This document shows, piece after piece, positions 1 to 4,458 of a DNA stretch of 10,528 nt. The notes beneath the pieces were generated by a model. That model saw only the letters and a program-made list of their open reading frames with translations. It searched no databases and was not told the origin of the DNA. The DNA is taken from positions 1 through 10,528 of the forward strand of contig DQGF01000575.1 in assembly GCA_003525045.1 (NCBI GenBank), read 5' to 3'. Both the position numbers and the translations under genes were made by a program. Numbering within the stretch: position 1 is the stretch's first letter; every line of letters starts with the position of its first letter. The stretch comes from Pseudomonas sp. Lineage in GTDB: Bacteria; Pseudomonadota; Gammaproteobacteria; Pseudomonadales; Pseudomonadaceae.

Positions 1-753
1 CATGTCGCCGATTTCGTCGAGAAACAGCGTCCCGCCATCGGCCTGATTCACACGTCCCAACGTGCTTTCGCTGGCTCCGGTGAACGCACCACGGCTGTGA
101 CCGAAGAGCTCGCTTTCCATGAGTTCGGCGGTCAGGGACGGGCAGTTGATCGTGACGCAGGATTTCTTTGCGCGCTTGCTCCAGCCGTGTATGGCCTGGG
201 ACAGCTCGCCTTTACCGGTGCCGGACTCGCCAAGAATCAAAATGTTGGCATCGGTGCTGGCCACCTGGCGGGCGGTCTCGAGCACTACTTTCATTGCCGG
301 GCTGTGGGAGTCCAGGCCATCCTTAGGTTTGCGCACTTCGCCTTCCAAAGCTTCCAGACGTGCCGACAACTGTCGCACTTCCAGTTGCTTGGCGGTGGCC
401 AGACGCAATTGGTCGGGACTGCAAGGTTTGACCAGATAATCGGCGGCACCGGCCTGGATCGCATCCACCGCAGTGTCCACCGCCGAATGAGCGGTGACGA
501 TCACCACACGCATCCACGGCGCCTGAATGCGCATCTGCGCCAACACATCGAGACCATTGTCTTCACCCAGACGCAAGTCGAGGAAGCACAAGTCGAAGAC
601 CTGTCGTTGCAACAACACTTCGGCTTGCGCAGCGCTGTTGGCTGTGGCGACGCTGTAGCCCTCGTCTTCAAGGCAGTAGCGAAAAGTACGCAGGATGGCG
701 GACTCATCGTCCACTAGCAGAATGCGGCCTTGATGCTCAGTGGCTGATTCCAT
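1..753 (-). CDS. algB: AlgB, NtrC-family response regulator (5' part only)
   Basis: Cytoplasmic transcription activator, partner of the sensor kinase KinB, known for controlling alginate and virulence genes in Pseudomonas. Only 251 of the family's roughly 450 codons are inside the window; the gene runs off the left edge. Residues 10-120 form a receiver domain, with acidic pair D15/D16, phospho-acceptor D59 in FLDLRLG, T87 and K109. A linker helix (about 120-145) leads into the AAA+ domain: Walker A GESGTGKG at 175-182, the sigma-54 contact loop GAFTGA at 222-227, and Walker B with D246/E247. Walker A ends in GKG rather than GK(S/T), which I recall also in P. aeruginosa AlgB. The ATG at 753 has AAGGAG at 763-768. 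The DNA-binding domain is outside the window. The name rests on near-identity to remembered AlgB in the receiver and linker. Confidence 0.95.
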   Translation of the reverse strand, partial: MESATEHQGRILLVDDESAILRTFRYCLEDEGYSVATANSAAQAEVLLQRQVFDLCFLDLRLGEDNGLDVLAQMRIQAPWMRVVIVTAHSAVDTAVDAIQAGAADYLVKPCSPDQLRLATAKQLEVRQLSARLEALEGEVRKPKDGLDSHSPAMKVVLETARQVASTDANILILGESGTGKGELSQAIHGWSKRAKKSCVTINCPSLTAELMESELFGHSRGAFTGASESTLGRVNQADGGTLFLDEIGDM

Positions 754-783
754 TTTCCTACGCTCCTTAATGAATGATCTTGG

Positions 784-810
784 TTAGTCCCGGAAAAATC
801 GGGCAAGTTG
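784..810 (-). promoter_or_regulatory. Possible AlgU (sigma-22)-type promoter of algB
   Basis: Read on the minus strand, CAACTT (805-810) is followed after 16 bases by ACTAA (784-788). The AlgU consensus is GAACTT, 16-17 bases, TCTGA/TCTAA. Both boxes have one mismatch to the best consensus forms. A start near 777 would give a leader of about 25 bases with the AAGGAG ribosome site in it. P. aeruginosa algB is known to depend on AlgU, which makes the reading reasonable, but boxes this short occur by chance. Confidence 0.35.
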
Positions 811-990
811 CATGGTTGATTCTGGTCGATTCAGACCACAACAGGGTAGCGCTCTCCTCACCCTACGGCTAATCGTCTGATTTTGTTGTTTTTTTATCAG
901 ATAGCCGGTCCACAGGCGGACTACCGGTCTCCTTTCTGACATCCGCGCCCTTCAGGCAATTCAAAAAACTTGAAAGCTTCTACGTGCCGA
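811..990. other. Intergenic control region, algB side: several short dyads, no gene
   Basis: I see no coding sequence here. Visible structure: TGGTC-N6-GACCA around 822-837; TCTGAT-N14-ATCAGA (876-901), whose interior is a T-rich run; CCGGT-N13-ACCGG (905-927), with nested GTCC/GGAC arms; and TTCAA-N5-TTGAA (960-974). Any of these could be protein-binding sites between the two divergent promoters. None matches a motif I can name. Confidence 0.5.
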
Positions 991-1059
991 TCGTGCATTA
1001 CGCACGACCGCTGAAGGACCATCGTGCAGGATGCGTCCGACAGGATTTTAATCCTGCAC
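991..1059. promoter_or_regulatory. Probable upstream activator sites for a sigma-54 enhancer-binding protein
   Basis: A perfect dyad TCGTGC-N5-GCACGA occupies 991-1007. The half-site TCGTGC recurs at 1022-1027, 31 bases on, about three helical turns, so both lie on the same DNA face. Further right, GTGCAGGAT (1024-1032) is mirrored by ATCCTGCAC (1051-1059), and CAGGATT/AATCCTG (1041-1056) form a tight nested dyad. The group lies about 70-135 bases upstream of the predicted start of the promoter at 1101-1116, the usual distance for NtrC-type activators. AlgB is the neighbouring candidate ligand; this is inference, since I do not know an AlgB consensus to compare. Confidence 0.6.
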
Positions 1060-1060
1060 A

Positions 1061-1073
1061 TAACTTATTGATT
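1061..1073 (-). promoter_or_regulatory. IHF binding site, perfect consensus match
   Basis: On the minus strand 1061-1073 reads AATCAATAAGTTA, matching the IHF consensus WATCAANNNNTTR at every fixed position. It lies in an AT-rich stretch (1060-1090), between the dyads at 991-1059 and the -24 box at 1101. This is where IHF bends DNA to bring an enhancer-bound activator to sigma-54 polymerase. The consensus is short, so the supporting argument is position plus exact match. Confidence 0.65.
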
Positions 1074-1100
1074 TTATTGTAGTTTTTTCTCATGAAAAGC

Positions 1101-1116
1101 TGGCATGCAGGCTGCA
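1101..1116 (+). promoter_or_regulatory. Sigma-54 (RpoN) -24/-12 promoter of the three-gene Ivy operon
   Basis: TGGCATGCAGGCTGCA fits TGGCAYR-N4-TTGCW with a single mismatch (C for T at 1112). The key GG (1102-1103) and GC (1114-1115) are separated by the required 10 bases. Transcription should begin near 1127, about 60 bases before the ATG at 1188. The upstream IHF site and dyads support the call. Confidence 0.75.
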
Positions 1117-1123
1117 ATGAGTT

Positions 1124-1157
1124 GGTTAACCAGGGCACTCAAATAGTTGCCCTAACC
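1124..1157 (+). other. Stem-loop in the operon leader
   Basis: AGGGCA (1132-1137) pairs with TGCCCT (1148-1153) around a 10-base loop. GGTTA (1124-1128) and TAACC (1153-1157) can extend the stem past a small bulge. It covers the predicted transcription start and the first 30 bases of the leader and ends 15 bases before the ribosome site. It could be a 5'-end stabilising hairpin or a DNA dyad acting as an operator near the start site. Confidence 0.45.
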
Positions 1158-1187
1158 AGATCACCACAGTGTGGGAGGAGCTTCAGG

Positions 1188-1475
1188 ATGAGTCGCCAAC
1201 GTGCCGCCCAAATGCGTATCTCGCCACTGCATATCCAGCAAGGTCTGTTTGCTGTTCTGGCGTTGTTGATCACTTTGATTGGCGGCCAACAGTTTCAGCG
1301 TTGGGAGCAGAACTCGCAGCAAGAAGCGTCGCGCGTGTCGATTCAGCATCCGACCCAGACCCATTTCAGCGCCGCCAGCAGCAACCAGGCTGAGCTCGCC
1401 CCGATGCGAATGATGGACGTCGACCAGGCCCAGCCTGTGGATGAGATGCCCCGTCAGGAACGTTGGGTGTTCTAA
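1188..1475 (+). CDS. Small single-pass membrane protein, function unknown
   Basis: First gene of the operon, 95 codons. I do not recognise a named family. Residues 1-14 are basic, about 15-33 form one hydrophobic helix (an uncleaved anchor), and 36-95 are a Gln/Ser-rich polar tail ending in RQERWVF. The positive N-terminus suggests the tail lies in the periplasm. The start at 1188 is chosen because GGGAGGAG (1173-1180) sits 7 bases before it; an in-frame ATG at 1092 lies upstream of the predicted sigma-54 start and would not be transcribed from that promoter. A short hairpin, GGCGC/GCGCC at 1488-1504, follows in the 80-base gap before the next gene. Company with DUF1328 and Ivy proteins suggests an envelope-stress role; that is inference. 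Confidence 0.8.
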   Translation: MSRQRAAQMRISPLHIQQGLFAVLALLITLIGGQQFQRWEQNSQQEASRVSIQHPTQTHFSAASSNQAELAPMRMMDVDQAQPVDEMPRQERWVF

Positions 1476-1483
1476 ATACATGA

Positions 1484-1720
<237 letters not shown>

Positions 1721-1722
1721 AG

Positions 1723-2187
1723 ATGAGCGTTTCCTTCAGGACTCTGGCAGCCGCCCTGGTTCTGGGCGGTAGTGCCATGGTTATGGCCGCCAATGATGGC
1801 CAGGCGCGGGTCAACGAGCTATTGAGCGCAGACCCTCAATACCGGGAAACCTGGCAAGGCGTTGTGAAGAAAGAAGAACGCCTGCCGGAATGGGTGATGA
1901 ATCTGTCCGGTGCTGCCGAACAAATGAACGCGGTTGAAGAAGAGGGTGACAAGTATTTGGTGGGGCAGCCCTGCGAATCGCAGGCCACATGCCTCAATAG
2001 TCGATTAATTGTCGCCGTCAGCTTCGACAAAAAGGACGCCTACGCTATGCTGGTTGAAGTGCCTGCGGGATTGCCGGCTGACAAGTCGCCGACGCGGCAT
2101 GCCGACTATCGCTTTCTGGGAAAACCAGACCAGGGTAAGCAGGACTTGCTGATGGAACAGCTGAAGAAAGATCCAAACTGGTACTGA
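1723..2187 (+). CDS. Ivy-family periplasmic protein (inhibitor of vertebrate lysozyme), divergent motif
   Basis: Ivy proteins block C-type lysozyme in the periplasm by inserting a loop into the enzyme's active site. This one has 154 residues. Residues 1-22 are a signal peptide (likely cleavage after VMA, before AND). Family landmarks follow: LPEWV at 54-58, DKYLVGQPC at 76-84, the paired cysteines C84 and C90, LIVAVSFDKKDAYAMLVEVP at 95-114, and FLGKP at 131-135. The inhibitory loop, CKPHDC in E. coli Ivy, here reads CESQATC (84-90): one residue longer and lacking the His-Asp. It therefore resembles the second Pseudomonas paralogue (Ivyp2 type), whose lysozyme inhibition I recall as weak or absent. 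GAGG at 1713-1716 inside the preceding gene serves as the ribosome site. It is the last gene of the sigma-54 operon. Confidence 0.88.
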   Translation: MSVSFRTLAAALVLGGSAMVMAANDGQARVNELLSADPQYRETWQGVVKKEERLPEWVMNLSGAAEQMNAVEEEGDKYLVGQPCESQATCLNSRLIVAVSFDKKDAYAMLVEVPAGLPADKSPTRHADYRFLGKPDQGKQDLLMEQLKKDPNWY

Positions 2188-2198
2188 TTTTGAGATAT

Positions 2199-2222
2199 GA
2201 AAGAAGCCACACTGCTTCTTTC
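2199..2222 (+). terminator. Hairpin downstream of the Ivy gene, probable terminator or 3' end stabiliser
   Basis: GAAAGAAGC (2199-2207) and GCTTCTTTC (2214-2222) form a perfect 9-bp stem with a 6-base loop, 11 bases after the stop at 2187. There is no proper T-run afterwards (CAAATG follows), so as an intrinsic terminator it would be weak. Confidence 0.5.
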
Positions 2223-2225
2223 CAA

Positions 2226-2253
2226 ATGCGCTACCCGAGGAAGGTAGACGCAT
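2226..2253 (+). promoter_or_regulatory. Hairpin presenting an SD-like loop and trapping a start codon
   Basis: ATGCG-CTACC (2226-2235) pairs with GGTAG-A-CGCAT (2243-2253): ten base pairs with one bulged A and a 7-base loop, CGAGGAA. The loop holds the purine-rich SD-like stretch. The A and U of the ATG at 2252-2254 lie in the closing pairs. In RNA this would hold back initiation of the small ORF at 2252, as in translational thermometers. It could equally be a second stem of a terminator region. The pairing is seen; the function is inferred. Confidence 0.4.
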
Positions 2254-2419
2254 GACCAAGGGGCCGGGTTGTTTTGCCTGTTTCAGGGGCGGAGTGACCT
2301 ACGGGTACACGGGGTGCCTGCGCAAGGGCCGGGTCAGGCAAAAGCTGCGACGCAAGTTCGCCGATCACTCTTGCTCGACGGACTTGCGAAGAGCTTCTAC
2401 GCGCAAAGCGTTGACTTAG
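2252..2419 (+). CDS. Candidate small Cys/Arg-rich protein, unrecognised (55 codons)
   Basis: ATG at 2252 has AGGAAGG-like purines about 7 bases before it and opens a 55-codon frame. It starts MTKGPGCFACFRGGVTYGYT, continues with a basic stretch (LRKGRVRQKLRRKF, 23-36) and stops at 2419. Cysteines at 7, 10, 22 and 41 include a CxxC pair. I do not recognise the family. For: a ribosome-site-like sequence, mostly G/C third positions in the first 40 codons, and a location not covered by another gene. Against: rare AGG and AGA codons, no visible promoter, and strong RNA-like self-complementarity (TTTTGCCTG at 2272-2280 with CAGGCAAAA at 2335-2343; GGGCCGGGT repeated at 2261 and 2326). It may be a structured RNA and not a protein. 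Confidence 0.3.
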   Translation: MTKGPGCFACFRGGVTYGYTGCLRKGRVRQKLRRKFADHSCSTDLRRASTRKALT

Positions 2420-2668
2420 AGCACTCCCCCCAGTTTTGTCGCCTCACCTTCAAATCATCGCCGCGATCCCTGGAAATTCTGCTTCCGGTGGTTCACGCAC
2501 GACCGTACATCGAGAAATATCACCCGTCTTTTGCCGTTAATTTTCTCCGCGCGTTGGCGGATTTTCCCGAAAAACGCCCCTCCCCTGACTGATCAAAAAA
2601 CGTTCTATCTTCCCTGAGATGGCCGGTTCACGGCACTTATGCCTGCCGAAATGTCGTATTCGAACCGG

Positions 2669-2696
2669 TTGGGACGAGAGTTTCACTAGATAAAGT
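2669..2696 (+). promoter_or_regulatory. Weak sigma-70-like promoter candidate for gltP
   Basis: TTGGGA (2669-2674), 16 bases, then TAAAGT (2691-2696). Each box is an imperfect match. A start near 2703 would fall inside the dyad at 2699-2713. It is the best candidate I found in the region, but not a strong one. Confidence 0.25.
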
Positions 2697-2698
2697 TC

Positions 2699-2713
2699 AT
2701 GCCGATTCGGCAT
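2699..2713. promoter_or_regulatory. Perfect 15-base dyad, operator-like
   Basis: ATGCCGA-T-TCGGCAT is a perfect inverted repeat with a single central base, directly downstream of the candidate -10 box at 2691-2696. A repressor bound here would block initiation. I do not recognise the motif. Confidence 0.4.
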
Positions 2714-2902
2714 AGGGTAGGCGTTTACGGCATTAGACGTCGCTTCCTTGCATCGGAATAGTTGCGCCTTTTTTCGCCTGCCAGAGAGCCATTAACAAGC
2801 GCTCCGGGGCACCTTATACGGGGGCAGATGCACAAGACTTTTTCGCCACGAGCGTTCCAGTCCCTGCATCGGCCTGAGTCAAACGCAAGTAAGGGTAAAG
2901 AT

Positions 2903-4234
2903 ATGAAGAAGGCAAAGCTTAGCCTCGCCTGGCAGATCCTCATCGGTCTGATGTTGGGGATTGCAATCGGTGCACTGCTCAACCATTTCAGTGCCGAAAA
3001 GGCCTGGTGGATCAGTAACATCCTGCAACCGGCAGGCGATATCTTTATCCGTCTGATCAAGATGATTGTGATCCCGATCGTGATCTCCTCGTTGATCGTC
3101 GGTATCGCAGGTGTCGGCGATGCGAAGAAGCTCGGCAGCATCGGCCTGAAGACCATCATCTACTTCGAAATCGTCACCACGATCGCTATCGTTGTCGGTC
3201 TGGTGTTGGCCAATGTGTTCCACCCGGGCACCGGCATCGACATGAGCACGCTGGGTACGGTGGATATTTCCAAGTACCAGGCCACGGCCGCCGAGGTGCA
3301 GCATGAACACGCGTTCATCGAAACCATCCTCAACCTGATCCCGTCGAACATCTTCGCGGCTATCGCCCGTGGCGAGATGCTGCCGATCATCTTCTTCTCG
3401 GTGTTGTTCGGCCTAGGCCTGTCGAGCCTGAAACCCGACTTGCGCGACCCGCTGGTGAAGTTGTTCCAGGGCGTGTCGGAAAGCATGTTCAAGGTCACTC
3501 ACATGATCATGAACTACGCCCCGATCGGCGTTTTCGCACTGATCGCGGTCACCGTGGCCAACTTCGGCTTCGCCTCCCTGCTGCCGCTGGCCAAACTGGT
3601 GTTGCTGGTTTACTTCGCCATCGCCTTCTTCGCCTTCATGGTGCTGGGCTTGATTGCTCGTCTGTTCGGTTTCTCTGTGATCAAGCTGATGCGCATCTTC
3701 AAGGATGAGCTGGTGCTGGCCTACTCCACCGCCAGTTCCGAAACCGTGCTGCCGCGCGTCATCGAGAAGATGGAAGCCTACGGCGCACCGAAAGCGATCT
3801 GCAGCTTCGTGGTGCCGACCGGTTACTCGTTCAACCTCGACGGCTCGACCCTGTACCAGAGCATCGCGGCGATCTTCATTGCCCAGCTGTACGGCATCGA
3901 CCTGTCCATCAGCCAGCAATTGTTGCTGGTGCTGACCCTGATGGTCACCTCCAAAGGCATCGCCGGCGTGCCAGGTGTGTCCTTCGTGGTGCTGCTGGCA
4001 ACGCTGGGCAGCGTGGGTATTCCACTGGAAGGCCTGGCGTTCATCGCCGGTGTCGACCGCATCATGGACATGGCCCGAACCGCACTGAATGTGATCGGCA
4101 ACGCTTTGGCCGTATTGGTCATCTCGCGTTGGGAAGGCATGTACGACGATGCCAAGGGCCAACGCTACTGGAACTCCCTGCCGCACTGGCGCAGCAAGGA
4201 AAAATTGCCGGCAGGTGAAACCTCCAGCAACTAA
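2903..4234 (+). CDS. gltP: H+/glutamate (aspartate) symporter GltP
   Basis: Inner-membrane secondary transporter of the dicarboxylate/amino acid:cation symporter family (DAACS, SLC1 fold), importing glutamate/aspartate with protons. 443 residues, close to E. coli GltP. The start at 2903 gives MKKAKLSLAWQIL, which aligns with the family N-terminus; AAGGGT (2891-2896) precedes it by 6 bases. Eight transmembrane helices and two re-entrant hairpins are expected. Signature elements are all present: Ser-rich hairpin tip STASSE (275-280), GYSFNLDGS (307-315), second hairpin SKGIAGVPG (350-358), and DMARTALNVIGN (389-400), whose Asp/Arg/Asn contact the amino acid. The match of the last third to E. 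coli GltP is very close, hence the proton-coupled assignment and not a C4-dicarboxylate one. It appears monocistronic, with a REP pair and a terminator downstream. Confidence 0.95.
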   Translation: MKKAKLSLAWQILIGLMLGIAIGALLNHFSAEKAWWISNILQPAGDIFIRLIKMIVIPIVISSLIVGIAGVGDAKKLGSIGLKTIIYFEIVTTIAIVVGLVLANVFHPGTGIDMSTLGTVDISKYQATAAEVQHEHAFIETILNLIPSNIFAAIARGEMLPIIFFSVLFGLGLSSLKPDLRDPLVKLFQGVSESMFKVTHMIMNYAPIGVFALIAVTVANFGFASLLPLAKLVLLVYFAIAFFAFMVLGLIARLFGFSVIKLMRIFKDELVLAYSTASSETVLPRVIEKMEAYGAPKAICSFVVPTGYSFNLDGSTLYQSIAAIFIAQLYGIDLSISQQLLLVLTLMVTSKGIAGVPGVSFVVLLATLGSVGIPLEGLAFIAGVDRIMDMARTALNVIGNALAVLVISRWEGMYDDAKGQRYWNSLPHWRSKEKLPAGETSSN

Positions 4235-4245
4235 CCAATCTGCTT

Positions 4246-4337
4246 CTGTAGGAGCGAGGCTTGCCCGCGAAGAACGATAACGCGGTGTACCTGATACACC
4301 GCGGCGTCCCTTTCGCGGGCAAGCCTCGCTCCTACAG
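4246..4337. repeat. REP pair (REPIN/BIME) forming a 26-bp perfect inverted repeat
   Basis: The arm 4246-4271, starting CTGTAGGAGCGAGGCTTG, is exactly complementary to 4312-4337. Between them, CGCGGTGTA (4281-4289) and TACACCGCG (4295-4303) form a second perfect 9-bp stem. The whole can fold as a nested cruciform or a very stable RNA hairpin. The GTAGGAGCGAG...CTTGC.CGCGA core is the common Pseudomonas REP type, normally mobilised in trans by RAYT transposases; none is in the window. Lying 12 bases after the gltP stop, it may protect the gltP message from 3' exonucleases. Confidence 0.92.
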
Positions 4338-4378
4338 TACGGAGTCGGCGGCACATCATGTGAACGTCCCACCCCAAA

Positions 4379-4406
4379 ACAAACCCCGGAGAAATCCGGG
4401 GTTTGT
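4379..4406 (+). terminator. Strong intrinsic terminator, usable in both directions
   Basis: ACAAACCCCGGA (4379-4390), loop GAAA, TCCGGGGTTTGT (4395-4406): a perfect 12-bp GC-rich stem with a stable tetraloop. T-rich tails lie on both sides (TCGTTTCT to the right on plus, TTTTGGGG to the left on minus). It ends gltP transcription after the REP pair. Its last four bases overlap the candidate -35 box of the next gene. Confidence 0.88.
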
Positions 4407-4430
4407 CGTTTCTGGCTACCCCGTTATCAT
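4403..4430 (+). promoter_or_regulatory. Sigma-70 promoter of the SpmAB-like gene
   Basis: TTGTCG (4403-4408), 16 bases, TATCAT (4425-4430): 4/6 and 5/6 matches to the consensus boxes. A start near 4437 leaves a 22-base leader holding GGGGGA (4445-4450) and the ATG at 4459. Confidence 0.5.
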
Positions 4431-4458
4431 TCGCCGCATTCTTTGGGGGATTTAACTG

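Larger units (their letters stand above)
2420..2902 (+). other. Gene-free region upstream of gltP
   Basis: Nothing here reads as a convincing gene: a possible frame at 2269-2592 lacks a ribosome site and overlaps the better candidate at 2252. Visible structure: CCGGTTC (2623-2629) mirrored by GAACCGG (2662-2668) over 32 bases, a weak promoter at 2669-2696, and a perfect dyad at 2699-2713. From about 2720 to 2902 would be the untranslated leader of gltP, roughly 200 bases, longer than usual. In-frame ATGs at 2762 and 2828 exist, but they would add residues that no GltP carries. Confidence 0.5.

Noticed and set aside
97..717. 206-codon plus-strand frame
   Set aside because: It is the antisense shadow of algB, whose minus-strand product matches the family along its whole visible length.
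1041..1056. CAGGATT/AATCCTG as an intrinsic terminator
   Set aside because: Two-base loop, no T-run, and it lies between divergent genes; better explained as a binding site.
1092..1187. Upstream in-frame start for the first operon gene
   Set aside because: It begins before the sigma-54 promoter and has no ribosome site; 1188 has GGGAGGAG at good spacing.
2269..2592. 107-codon plus-strand frame after the Ivy gene
   Set aside because: No ribosome site, no recognisable domain, and a composition like random reading. The frame beginning at 2252 has better start signals.
2630..2647. Sigma-54-like CGGCACTTATGCCTGC upstream of gltP
   Set aside because: The GG and GC pairs are 11 bases apart instead of 10, and the leading T is missing.
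4246..4337. CRISPR-like repeat
   Set aside because: Only two inverted copies with a palindromic spacer, matching the REP core; there is no regular direct-repeat array.
3413..4372. 319-codon minus-strand frame
   Set aside because: Antisense of gltP, His/Gln-rich, running into the REP element.
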